Positions 1-6,565 of a stretch of 6,927 nucleotides of DNA are shown here, piece by piece. Source of the DNA: Anaerolineae bacterium (lineage in GTDB: Bacteria > Chloroflexota > Anaerolineae > Aggregatilineales > Phototrophicaceae). Positions within the stretch are counted from its first letter, which is position 1, and each line of letters opens with the position of its first letter. Where the stretch lies: the NCBI GenBank assembly GCA_025454715.1, contig JALONY010000147.1:1-6927 (forward strand). Reading direction: 5' to 3'. The translations under genes were made by a program, and so were the position numbers. The notes under the pieces are model-generated. The model was not told where the DNA came from. It was given only the letters and a program-made list of their open reading frames with translations, and made no database searches.

Positions 1-187
1 CCCAGCGTGGCAGCGGGTGGATGTGCTGGAATGGCAACCAGAGGGCTATCGGCCTCGCCCGACCACGCCGGATGGTACGGTGACGAGTGGGGTGTTGCCA
101 GCCTTTTCATTGCCAACGGCGTTGTTGTGGGGCGATGACTCGCCCGATCCGTTGGTGATTATGCGCGTGGTCGAGGCGATGGGCTAA
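1..187 (+). CDS. Uma2-like (DUF820) family protein, C-terminal fragment
   Basis: The frame that starts at base 2 is open from the window edge to a TAA at 185-187 and gives 61 residues; the start lies outside the window. The visible tail has the order aromatic-Gly-Tyr-Arg-Pro, then Asp-Gly, then Ser-Gly-Val-Leu-Pro-Ala-Phe-Ser-Leu, then a Leu-rich end. This resembles the closing beta-hairpin of Uma2/DUF820 proteins, where a 'dG.. S.vLPgf.l' pattern is common. That family has a restriction-endonuclease-like (PD-(D/E)XK) fold, occurs in many copies in Cyanobacteria and Chloroflexota, and has no settled cellular role. The catalytic residues lie upstream and cannot be seen. A strong hairpin follows 21 bases after the stop. 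That the frame is coding is fairly safe; the family call is inference from a short tail. Confidence 0.5.
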   Translation, partial: PAWQRVDVLEWQPEGYRPRPTTPDGTVTSGVLPAFSLPTALLWGDDSPDPLVIMRVVEAMG

Positions 188-200
188 CCCACATCTCGAA

Positions 201-2129
201 TCAACGACACAGGGGCGGCCAAGCATAGGCCGCCCCTGTATGTTTTGGGGGTAATGGGCGGGGCGTTAGTCGGTGCCCTGTTGCCCCTCGACGATGCCGA
301 CCACGTCCGGCTGATAGAGCGTGTCGCCGATGCGGTAGGGCACGAACACGACCGAACTCGGGCACGACCACCATGGTCGGGATGTGGTTGGCGGTGGCTT
401 CGTCGCGGGTGTGCAGGTATTGGATGAGCGGCTCGCTGATGTTGCGGAAGGGCGACTCGATGATGTCCAGCGGGATGCTGTCCAGCTTCCACTCACTCCA
501 GCGCTTGCGTAAAACGTCGATTTGCTCCGGCTCGACCGCGATGGCGAGGGCGCGCACGTTGTCGGAGATTTGCAAGGCGTAATCGAGCGCCTGCAACGAA
601 CAGCGGTTGATGCTGTTCATCATCACGACCATCGGGGTGTGGTTGAGGTCTTTCAGGCGCGAGGTGCGCGGGCCGGTCGGCACGAGGCCGTCGAGGGTGA
701 GCGAGGCGGCGACTTCGTTGTAGTGGCGGTGAATCACCACCATCACCCCGACGACCAGCGGGATGGCCACGATGACCAACCATGCGCCCTCGGTGAACTT
801 GGTGACCATCAGCACGAGGCTGACGGTGAAGGTGCAGAACGCCCCGAAACCGTTCATGCCCAGCTTGAAGCGCCATGTGTTGTCGGCCTTGAAGCCCTCT
901 TTGTTGCGCTCCTTCAGCCAGTGCACCACCATGCCGGTCTGCGACAGGGTGAAGCCCAAGAACACGCCGACGGCGTACAGCGGCAACAGGTTGTGCTCTT
1001 CGGCGTTGAACAGCGCAATCATCACGCAGGCGACGATGGCCAGCAGGATGATGCCGTTGGAGTAGACCAAGCGGTCGCCGAAATTGGTGAGCTGGCGCGG
1101 CAGGTAGCGGTCTTTGGCAATCAGCGAGGCGAGGCGCGGGAAGTCGGCGTAGGCGGTGTTGGCCGCCAGCGACAAGATGAACAGGGTGGCGAACTGGAGG
1201 TAATAGAACAGCGGGGTGTTCTGGCCGAACACCTCGGCGTTGATTTGCGACAACACCGTCGGGCCGCCGTGCGCGTGCACCTCGATCGGGTAGTGGTTGG
1301 CCAAGAAGGTGATGCCGATGAACATGGTGCTGAGCATGGCGACCATGATGATGAGCGTCTGACCGGCGTTCTTGCTCTCGGGGGTCTTGAAGGCGGGGAT
1401 ACCGTTGCTGATGGCCTCGATACCGGTCAGGGCGGTGCAGCCCGCGCTGAAGGCGCGCAAGATGATGAACAGAGTCAGGCTTTCGCTGGCCTGAATCACG
1501 CCATCGGTCACGACTTGCCCTTCGAGCGGGGCGGGCACGTTGCCGGTGACCATGCGAATCAAGCCCCAGACGATCATCAGCATGATGCCGACGATGAAGG
1601 CGTAGGTCGGGATGCTGAAGAAGGTGCCGGATTCCTTGACGCCGCGCAGGTTCATCACGGTGATGAAGGCGACGATGATGATGGCGATGGGGACGCGGTT
1701 GGGCTCGAGTTCTGGGAAGGCCGACGTAAGCGCGGCCACACCCGCCGAGACCGAGACGGCCACCGTCAGGATGTAGTCGATCAGCAAGGACGCCGCCGCG
1801 ACCAAGCCCGGCCACGTGCCGAGGTTATCTTTGCTGACGATGTAGGCACCGCCACCGTTGGGGTAGGCGTGGACGGTTTGGTAATACGAGAACGCCACGA
1901 CCAACATCAGGGCGACGATGCCCAGCGCGACCGGCCAACTGATGGCCAATGCGCCGGTGCCCGCGGCGACCAAGACCAACAAGATGGCCTCGGTGGCATA
2001 CGAGGTGGACGAGAGTGCGTCGGAGCTGAAGACCGCCAGCGCCTTGAACTTGCTCAGGCGTTGGTGGCTGACCTGACTCGTGGCGAGTGGCTCGCCGATG
2101 ATGGTACGGCGAATGCTGAAGTTGCCCAT
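201..2129 (-). CDS. APC-superfamily permease, KimA-like potassium importer, frameshifted C-terminus
   Basis: Likely a K+/H+ symporter of the inner membrane. The N-terminus has the KimA pattern: a basic start, Ile-Gly-Glu-Pro-Leu, then Ser-Ser-Asp-Ala-Leu-Ser-Ser (35-41) and Tyr-Ala-Thr-Glu (44-47). The motifs Ala-Tyr-Pro-Asn-Gly-Gly-Gly-Ala-Tyr (88-96), Gly-Ile-Glu-Ala-Ile-Ser-Asn (236-242) and Leu-Pro-Leu-Tyr-Ala-Val-Gly-Val-Phe (382-390) also match the family as I know it. About 12 hydrophobic segments lie between residues 40 and 466. Residues 497-592 form the start of a USP-like cytosolic domain, which in Bacillus KimA mediates dimerisation and c-di-AMP control. After Phe592 the frame is broken: the expected ending (VPYRIGD..., stop at 266-268) is in another frame, while this frame runs on through basic nonsense and a terminator hairpin to 201. 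The start ATG at 2129 has only a weak AGGA upstream but fits the family N-terminus. Confidence 0.85.
   Translation of the reverse strand: MGNFSIRRTIIGEPLATSQVSHQRLSKFKALAVFSSDALSSTSYATEAILLVLVAAGTGALAISWPVALGIVALMLVVAFSYYQTVHAYPNGGGAYIVSKDNLGTWPGLVAAASLLIDYILTVAVSVSAGVAALTSAFPELEPNRVPIAIIIVAFITVMNLRGVKESGTFFSIPTYAFIVGIMLMIVWGLIRMVTGNVPAPLEGQVVTDGVIQASESLTLFIILRAFSAGCTALTGIEAISNGIPAFKTPESKNAGQTLIIMVAMLSTMFIGITFLANHYPIEVHAHGGPTVLSQINAEVFGQNTPLFYYLQFATLFILSLAANTAYADFPRLASLIAKDRYLPRQLTNFGDRLVYSNGIILLAIVACVMIALFNAEEHNLLPLYAVGVFLGFTLSQTGMVVHWLKERNKEGFKADNTWRFKLGMNGFGAFCTFTVSLVLMVTKFTEGAWLVIVAIPLVVGVMVVIHRHYNEVAASLTLDGLVPTGPRTSRLKDLNHTPMVVMMNSINRCSLQALDYALQISDNVRALAIAVEPEQIDVLRKRWSEWKLDSIPLDIIESPFRNISEPLIQYLHTRDEATANHIPTMVVVPEFGRVRALPHRRHALSAGRGRHRRGATGHRLTPRPLPPKHTGAAYAWPPLCR
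209..239 (+). terminator. Intrinsic terminator hairpin between convergent genes
   Basis: A perfect 12-bp GC-rich stem (209-220 pairs with 228-239) closes a 7-base loop, AAGCATA. On the plus strand it is followed by ATGTTTT, a short T-rich stretch, so it best serves the Uma2-like gene that ends at 187. The minus side (GTCGTTGATTC) is less T-rich, but a stem this strong may also stop transcription from the permease gene. The frameshifted tail of the permease reading frame runs straight through this hairpin, which suggests that tail is not natural coding sequence. Confidence 0.8.
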
Positions 2130-2250
2130 GGGTGTTTGATTGTCCTGTGTGGGTGTGCGATGGCGTCGGTGCGGTGGTTCAAAAGGTGACGCATCTTATG
2201 GGGTGGGGGTGCCTTTTGGCTTGGGTATGCTGGGTTGGGGTGTCAAGATT

Positions 2251-2267
2251 TTATGAATGCCGCATAA
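2251..2267. promoter_or_regulatory. Inverted repeat downstream of the permease promoter, possible operator
   Basis: TTATG at 2251-2255 and CATAA at 2263-2267 are exact inverted halves around a 7-base centre. The site sits roughly 14-30 bases after the predicted permease transcription start, where a bound repressor could block transcription. The half-sites are short and no other copy is seen in the window, so this is only a candidate; chance occurrence is quite possible. Confidence 0.2.
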
Positions 2268-2288
2268 GAATTATGTCAGCACGGTTTC

Positions 2289-2317
2289 ACTATATACCCG
2301 TCTTTTGGGCTTGGCAA
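2289..2317 (-). promoter_or_regulatory. Sigma70-type promoter for the KimA-like permease
   Basis: Read on the minus strand, TTGCCA (2312-2317) and TATAGT (2289-2294) are separated by exactly 17 bases; each box matches the consensus at 5 of 6 positions. Transcription would begin near 2282 and give a leader of about 150 nt before the ATG at 2129. The leader is C-rich and shows no conserved riboswitch motif that I recognise. Confidence 0.55.
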
Positions 2318-2356
2318 GTCTTTTCGGGGGGTTGGGCATCAAGAAAACATCAAAAC

Positions 2357-2382
2357 GGGCGGCACACCACAGGGTGCCGCCC
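2357..2382 (-). terminator. Intrinsic terminator of the DinB-like gene
   Basis: A perfect 9-bp stem (2357-2365 with 2374-2382; GGGCGGCAC/GTGCCGCCC) closes an 8-base loop. On the minus strand it is followed by GTTTTGATGTTTTCTTGAT, a T-rich tract typical of a Rho-independent terminator. It lies 30 bases beyond the stop of the DinB-like gene. It should also insulate the permease promoter just downstream. Confidence 0.8.
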
Positions 2383-2411
2383 ATCGTCTTTGGGGAGTGA
2401 CTGGGGGTGTG

Positions 2412-3011
2412 TTAGGCGTTCTGGCGCGCCGCGAGGGCTTGGCGCTTGGCCTCGACGAACTGGGGGTGATGCTCGTACTCGTGGCTGAGCCCCATCAGGT
2501 AAGCGCCCTTGTAGTCCAGCTCACCGAAAATCTCGATGAAGCGCTCGCTGCGTTGCCAGCGGGTGTGAGCGTGCGGTTGGTCGGGGAAGCTGTCGAGGAA
2601 GGCGTTGCGCATCCGCTTCGACTCGAGCAGGCGTTGGCGGCACTCGGCGACGGTTTGGGTGGTGGTCTGCCAGTCGGGCTCATAGCGGATGCGCGGCTCG
2701 GCGGGGTAGTCGATGCCCCGCGCCAGCACGCTGGCGGTGGCGGCGTATTCTTCGGTGCTGGCGGTGACGTGTAGGACGAGGTGGGCGAGGCTCCAGCCGA
2801 TGTTTTGCTGGTCGGCGGGGGCGTAGGGGTCGTTGGCCTCGGGGTCGTGCGGGATGAACGTCACGTCGGCGTCGGTCAGGTCGTTGAGCAGGTCGAGCAA
2901 GAAATCGACGCTGTGGTTGGCGGCTTGGCGCACCTCATCGAGCGAGAACTGTGCCGCGAACGGCATGATTTTGACCTCGCGCTTGCGAACCGGTGAGAAG
3001 TCGATGGCCAT
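2412..3011 (-). CDS. DinB-superfamily (DinB/YfiT-fold) protein
   Basis: A 199-residue protein predicted to form the four-helix DinB fold. This metal-binding scaffold is used by thiol-dependent transferases (bacillithiol, mycothiol) and by many proteins of unknown role, so no substrate can be named. The likely metal triad is visible: His81 in the Trp-Ser-Leu-Ala-His-Leu-Val-Leu-His helix (73-81), and His177 with His181 in the last-helix motif Gly-Leu-Ser-His-Glu-Tyr-Glu-His-His. The start is uncertain. I chose ATG 3011, with AAGGAG 11 bases upstream. ATG 2966 (GAGG, 8-base spacing) sits nearest the usual start of the domain and would give 184 residues. ATG 3065 would give 217 but has no clear ribosome-binding site. 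The gene is transcribed alone, divergently from the ABC operon, and has its own terminator. A possible -10 box, TACTAT, lies at 3085-3090 on the minus strand without a convincing -35. Confidence 0.8.
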   Translation of the reverse strand: MAIDFSPVRKREVKIMPFAAQFSLDEVRQAANHSVDFLLDLLNDLTDADVTFIPHDPEANDPYAPADQQNIGWSLAHLVLHVTASTEEYAATASVLARGIDYPAEPRIRYEPDWQTTTQTVAECRQRLLESKRMRNAFLDSFPDQPHAHTRWQRSERFIEIFGELDYKGAYLMGLSHEYEHHPQFVEAKRQALAARQNA

Positions 3012-3094
3012 AGGGAAGGGTGCTCCTTGTTTTAGGTCGGTGTTAGGGTTAAAGCGTACAAGCATATCAAGGGGTGTTTAAGACATAGTAAAAC

Positions 3095-3123
3095 TTGTGA
3101 TGTACCCCACGACTAGCTACAAT
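3095..3123 (+). promoter_or_regulatory. Sigma70-type promoter of the peptide ABC ATPase operon
   Basis: TTGTGA (3095-3100) and TACAAT (3118-3123) are separated by exactly 17 bases. The -35 box matches 4 of 6 and the -10 box 5 of 6 consensus positions. Transcription would start near 3130, leaving a leader of about 148 nt before the GTG start at 3278. It points away from the divergent DinB-like gene. Confidence 0.6.
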
Positions 3124-3201
3124 CTAGACGCGCTGAGTTCCAGTGAGATTTCGCCTGCCGTCACGGATGGGTGAAGTGTCATGGGGGGTTTTGCAGACTC
3201 T

Positions 3202-3234
3202 CATCTACCGCAGGGCTGGCGGTTGTCATAGATG
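3202..3234 (+). other. Bulged hairpin in the ABC operon leader
   Basis: CATCTA (3202-3207) pairs exactly with TAGATG (3229-3234). Inside it, CCGC (3208-3211) pairs with GCGG (3219-3222) around a 7-base loop, leaving TTGTCA as a one-sided bulge. It lies midway between the promoter and the ribosome-binding site. It matches no riboswitch class known to me and has no T-tract, so it is a local structure of unknown meaning. Confidence 0.25.
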
Positions 3235-3265
3235 CAAAAAGAGCGTAGCGATTAGGTCAATTTTC

Positions 3266-3272
3266 AGGAGGT
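3266..3272 (+). promoter_or_regulatory. Strong ribosome-binding site that decides the OppD-like start
   Basis: AGGAGGT is a near-perfect anti-16S match. It sits 5 bases before GTG 3278 but 17 bases before the first ATG that begins the conserved domain (3290). This spacing favours GTG 3278 as the start codon and rules against the longer open frame from ATG 3143. Confidence 0.75.
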
Positions 3273-3277
3273 GGATT

Positions 3278-4303
3278 GTGGGCGTCCTTATGGAGGTAAA
3301 AAACCTCGTCACCCGCTTCCAGACCCAAGAAGGCACGATTTACGCCGTGAACGACGTGAGCTATACGCTTCACGAGGGCGAGACCTTGGGTGTGGTGGGT
3401 GAGTCGGGGAGTGGCAAGAGCGTGCACGCGCTCTCGATTATGGGGTTAATCCCGATGCCACCGGGGAAGATTACCAACGGTGAGGTGTGGTTTCAGGGGC
3501 GCGACCTGCTGAAGCTGAGCCGTGAGGAGATGCGCTTGGTGCGCGGGGCGGAGATCGCGATGATCTTCCAAGACCCGATGACCTCGCTCAACCCCGTGCT
3601 GACGGTCGGTACGCAAATCACCGAGGCGCTGAAGCTGCACCTCGGGATGAACAACGCACAGGCCGACAACCGCGCCGCTGAGCTGATCGACATGGTGGGC
3701 ATCCCCGATGCGCGCAAGCGCTTGAAGAATTACCCGCACCAGTTCTCGGGCGGGATGCGCCAGCGCATCATGATTGCCATGGCGCTGAGCTGCAACCCCA
3801 AGCTGTTGATTGCCGACGAGCCGACGACCGCGCTGGACGTGACGATTCAGGCGCAGATTATCGAACTGGTCAAGCAGCTCCAAAAAGAGCTGAAGATGGC
3901 GATGATTTGGATCACGCACGACCTCGGGGTGGTGGCCGGCATGGCCGACACGATTCAGGTCATGTACGGCGGGCGCATCGTCGAGCGCGGGCCGATCAAG
4001 TCGGTGTTCGGCGACCCGCGCAACGCTTACACGCTGGGCTTGCTCACGTCGCTGCCGCGCCTCGATGAGGGGCACAACCGCCAGCGCCTGACGCAAATCG
4101 AGGGTTCGCCGCCCGATATGCGCGTGGAGCCGGTGGGCGACTCGTTCGCCCCGCGTAACCCGTACCGCACCGAGCGGTGCTGGACGGAGACCCCGCCCCT
4201 GCGCCAAGCCGAGGGTAGCGTGGACGGTCACATGGTGGCCGCGTGGTATGACCTGCGCCAAGCGCGCAAACAACAGCAGCAGCAGATGGAAGGGAAGCGT
4301 TAG
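3278..4303 (+). CDS. Oligopeptide/dipeptide ABC importer ATP-binding protein, OppD/DppD-like
   Basis: A 341-residue cytoplasmic ATPase that would drive import of short peptides as half of an OppD-OppF heterodimer. All nucleotide-binding motifs are present: Walker A GESGSGKS (41-48), Q-loop Gln98, signature SGGMR (157-161), Walker B LLIADEP (176-182) with catalytic Glu181, D-loop Ala-Leu-Asp (185-187) and switch His214. The oligopeptide-type C-terminal extension follows (about 246-330). The extension normally carries four cysteines; here only Cys301 remains, with Asp288, Asn294 and Ala322 at the other positions. A run of five Gln (332-336) precedes the end. The start is GTG 3278, set by the AGGAGGT site; ATG 3290 is the alternative. 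The next gene follows after 3 bases. Family is certain; the peptide specificity cannot be read, and related systems also carry nickel or sugars. Confidence 0.93.
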   Translation: MGVLMEVKNLVTRFQTQEGTIYAVNDVSYTLHEGETLGVVGESGSGKSVHALSIMGLIPMPPGKITNGEVWFQGRDLLKLSREEMRLVRGAEIAMIFQDPMTSLNPVLTVGTQITEALKLHLGMNNAQADNRAAELIDMVGIPDARKRLKNYPHQFSGGMRQRIMIAMALSCNPKLLIADEPTTALDVTIQAQIIELVKQLQKELKMAMIWITHDLGVVAGMADTIQVMYGGRIVERGPIKSVFGDPRNAYTLGLLTSLPRLDEGHNRQRLTQIEGSPPDMRVEPVGDSFAPRNPYRTERCWTETPPLRQAEGSVDGHMVAAWYDLRQARKQQQQQMEGKR

Positions 4304-4306
4304 AGC

Positions 4307-5332
4307 ATGTCCGCAGCAGCGCCGAAACTGGGCAACCCCAGCGCGCAAAACCAGAACGACGTGATTTTGAAGGTTCGCGGGCTGAAGAAACACTTCCCGA
4401 TTAACTCTGGCATCGTGTTCCAGCGCCAAGTCGGCGCGGTGCGCGCCGTCGATGATGTCTCGTTCGATGTGATCCGTGGCGAGACGTTGGGCTTGGTGGG
4501 CGAGTCGGGGTGCGGCAAGAGCACCACCGGGCGCACCATCCTCCAGCTCTACCGCCCGACGGCGGGCACGGTCGAGTTCGAAGGCCGCGACCTGACCTCG
4601 GTCAAGGGCGAGGAACTGCGCGCCCTGCGCCGCGAGATGCAGATCATCTTCCAAGACCCGTTCGCGTCGCTCAACCCGCGCATGACGGTCGGGAGCATCG
4701 TGAGCGAGCCGCTCCAGATCCACAACGTCAAGCGCGGCAAGGAACTGCGCGAGTACGTCGAGAGCCTACTGGAGAAGGTCGGCCTCAACCCGTTCTACAT
4801 CAACCGCTACCCGCACGAGTTCAGCGGTGGGCAGCGCCAGCGCATCGGCATCGCCCGCGCTTTGGCGCTCAACCCGAAGTTCATCGTGTGCGATGAGCCG
4901 ATTTCGGCGCTGGACGTGTCGATTCAGGCGCAGGTGGTCAACTTGCTGGAAGACCTGCAAGAGGAGCTTGGCCTGACGTATTTGTTCATCGCCCACGACT
5001 TGTCGATGGTGCGCCACATTTGCGACCGCGTGGCCGTGATGTACCTCGGTAAGATTGTCGAGCTAGCCCCGACCGACGAACTGTATGACAACCCGCTGCA
5101 CCCCTATACGCAAGCGCTGTTGTCGGCGGTGCCGGTGCCCGACCCGATGGTCGAGGAGAACCGCCAGCGCATCCTGATTACCGGTGACTTGCCCAGCCCG
5201 GCCAACCCGCCCAAGGGCTGCAACTTCAACACGCGCTGCCCGGTGCGGATGGATGTGTGCTTCCGCGACCCCGACCCCGAGCTGATCGAGGTATCGCCCG
5301 GGCACTGGGTGGCGTGCCACCGCGTGCCGTAA
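4307..5332 (+). CDS. Oligopeptide/dipeptide ABC importer ATP-binding protein, OppF/DppF-like
   Basis: A 341-residue partner ATPase of the preceding gene, in the same operon and probably translationally coupled (3-base gap). Motifs: Walker A GESGCGKS (65-72), Q-loop Gln116, signature SGGQRQR (173-179), Walker B FIVCDEP (192-198) with Glu197, D-loop Ala-Leu-Asp (201-203) and switch His230. The 'Ile-Ser-Ala-Leu-Asp' after Walker B and the insertion around the Phe-Pro-Ile-Asn segment (30-33) are typical of OppF/DppF. The C-terminal extension keeps all four conserved cysteines (305, 311, 318, 337) and His333, unlike its partner. An AAGGGAAG stretch about 10 bases before ATG 4307 is the only ribosome-binding candidate. 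A terminator follows 31 bases after the stop, so the operon ends here with no permease or binding-protein gene. Confidence 0.93.
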   Translation: MSAAAPKLGNPSAQNQNDVILKVRGLKKHFPINSGIVFQRQVGAVRAVDDVSFDVIRGETLGLVGESGCGKSTTGRTILQLYRPTAGTVEFEGRDLTSVKGEELRALRREMQIIFQDPFASLNPRMTVGSIVSEPLQIHNVKRGKELREYVESLLEKVGLNPFYINRYPHEFSGGQRQRIGIARALALNPKFIVCDEPISALDVSIQAQVVNLLEDLQEELGLTYLFIAHDLSMVRHICDRVAVMYLGKIVELAPTDELYDNPLHPYTQALLSAVPVPDPMVEENRQRILITGDLPSPANPPKGCNFNTRCPVRMDVCFRDPDPELIEVSPGHWVACHRVP

Positions 5333-5363
5333 GGCCGCCTGACCGCCTGTCTCGTGCCGTCTG

Positions 5364-5396
5364 CCGCCGCCCGTGGGTTTTGCCTGCGGGCGGCGG
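5364..5396 (+). terminator. Intrinsic terminator of the ABC ATPase operon
   Basis: A 10-bp all-GC stem (5364-5373 with 5387-5396; CCGCCGCCCG/CGGGCGGCGG) closes a 13-base loop. It is followed on the plus strand by TGTTTTGTT, then G-runs. The other side has no T-tract on the minus strand, so it serves the ABC operon mainly, though it also lies downstream of the convergent PKD gene. Confidence 0.8.
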
Positions 5397-5401
5397 TGTT
5401 T

Positions 5402-5427
5402 TGTTGGGGGGGTTTGTTGGGGGGGGG
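5402..5427. repeat. Duplicated T/G unit with runs of 7 and 9 guanines
   Basis: Two imperfect copies of a TTTGTT-like unit are each followed by a G-run: G7 at 5406-5412 and G9 at 5419-5427. The repeat lies between the terminator stem and the stop codon of the convergent PKD gene. Such long G-runs are prone to slippage in replication and to length errors in sequencing. Confidence 0.6.
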
Positions 5428-5437
5428 TGTTGACCGT

Positions 5438-6565
5438 TCAATCCGTGCCGGTCACCGTGATTATCACGGTGTCATGCCCTGCCAGCCCTTGATTGTCGGT
5501 TACGATGAGCGTTATTTCATGGACGCCATGCCCAAGCGATACTTGCGAAAGCTCCCCGTTTGCAATTTCCTCCCCGTTCATCGTCCAGACATAACTTAGT
5601 ATCGTGCCGTCCCTGTCAAAGCTGGACGAGCCATCAAGCGTGATATTCTCCATTCCATCATTGTCGCTATCGACGAGGGTTTGGTCTTCGCCTGCGTCCG
5701 CCTTTGGCTCTAAAAATACCAAAGGCACGTCAGTGCTAAAATCGGATATGGCAAAACGGCCATCGCCCAGTAGCATCATGCTTCGAATGTCATCCGGTAG
5801 TGGTGGGTTGCTGATGTGCCATAAAATATTACCCTCTATATCGACTTTAAATAAATCTACAGTTCTATTGTTAATCGTACCACCTGTATAGATAATATAT
5901 TTATTCTCTTTCAAATCGATAAGCACTGGCCTTGTATATGAGTTTTCTCCACTCATTAGATTGAAATCAAATGGCACTAGTGAATAAGTCTGAGATAAAA
6001 CATTATATTTAACTCGATAGTTAAAATTATTTACAGGAACGTCAATTCCCAATGTAGAAATATTATTGGAATAAGGGAGTAAATAAATATTACCCTCTAA
6101 GTCAACTTCCATCTCAATCCAAGGTCTGTCGGTGGATCCCTCTGAGTTATTTGTACCTAATCTTAAGGTTTGTTTAATAATATTACTTGTGACATTTACG
6201 ACGTGAACATTAAAATGTTTCTTTGGATCCTCAGAACAGATTGCAACATGCTGATCATCAATTGCAAAAAAGGGACGCCAAGATATATGTGGAAACGATG
6301 CACAGGAAACTATGTGTGAAATACCTTCAATTACCAGTTGTTCCATAATCCCTGTACTACGATGGACTTGAAGAATATCAATCCCCCTGTCAAATGGGTT
6401 GAAGCGATACAGCAAAATTCGATCCTGCAACGGCACTATGCCGGGCTGTAACCTTTGAGGATAGGGTTGCAGCTGTTCGGCGACATCATAAATACGGGCT
6501 TGAGAACCATCTGGCGGCACGACTGCGACTCGGTTGGTCGTCATCGAGACGACGTAAAGGGTCAT
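5438..6565 (-). CDS. PKD-domain protein, probably the exported body of a split gene
   Basis: 375 residues. Residues 288-375 form a PKD (Ig-like beta-sandwich) domain: Ala-Asp-Ala-Gly-Glu-Asp-Gln, Leu-Asp-Gly-Ser-Ser-Ser, Asp-Gly-Thr-Ile-Leu-Ser-Tyr-Val-Trp, and His-Glu-Ile-Thr-Leu-Ile-Val-Thr-Asp are all diagnostic. An insertion with DSDNDG (299-304) resembles a calcium-binding loop and is common in PKD domains of this type. Residues 1-287 are beta-rich with repeated blade-like stretches (for example Gly-Asn-Ile-Tyr-Leu-Leu, Gly-Asn-Ile-Leu-Trp-His and Gly-Asp-Gly-Arg-Phe-Ala), suggesting a beta-propeller; I do not recognise a specific family. No signal peptide is present here, although PKD domains are nearly always extracellular; one is encoded in the overlapping upstream ORF. 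The middle of the gene is strikingly AT-rich. Function unknown; a surface or secreted binding role is inference. Confidence 0.8.
   Translation of the reverse strand: MTLYVVSMTTNRVAVVPPDGSQARIYDVAEQLQPYPQRLQPGIVPLQDRILLYRFNPFDRGIDILQVHRSTGIMEQLVIEGISHIVSCASFPHISWRPFFAIDDQHVAICSEDPKKHFNVHVVNVTSNIIKQTLRLGTNNSEGSTDRPWIEMEVDLEGNIYLLPYSNNISTLGIDVPVNNFNYRVKYNVLSQTYSLVPFDFNLMSGENSYTRPVLIDLKENKYIIYTGGTINNRTVDLFKVDIEGNILWHISNPPLPDDIRSMMLLGDGRFAISDFSTDVPLVFLEPKADAGEDQTLVDSDNDGMENITLDGSSSFDRDGTILSYVWTMNGEEIANGELSQVSLGHGVHEITLIVTDNQGLAGHDTVIITVTGTD

Noticed and set aside
522..2189. A 555-codon open frame on the plus strand, antisense to the permease
   Set aside because: Its translation is dominated by Asp, His, Gly and Gln with no domain pattern. 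It is the shadow of a GC-rich gene read on the opposite strand.
2241..2246. A perfect minus-strand TTGACA upstream of the permease
   Set aside because: No -10 box at 16-18 bases; the TTGCCA/TATAGT pair at 2289-2317 is much better.
3143..3277. A 45-codon N-terminal extension of the OppD-like protein from ATG 3143
   Set aside because: The extension is Arg/Cys-rich and unlike the family, and the strong ribosome-binding site at 3266-3272 points to GTG 3278.
3446..4723. A 425-codon open frame on the minus strand across both ABC ATPases
   Set aside because: Rich in Arg, His and Leu without motifs, and opposite two genes with full ATPase motif sets; a codon-usage shadow.
5604..5891. A small plus-strand open frame opposite the PKD gene
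   Set aside because: Ser/Pro/Leu-rich low-complexity translation, antisense to a clear PKD domain, and no ribosome-binding site.
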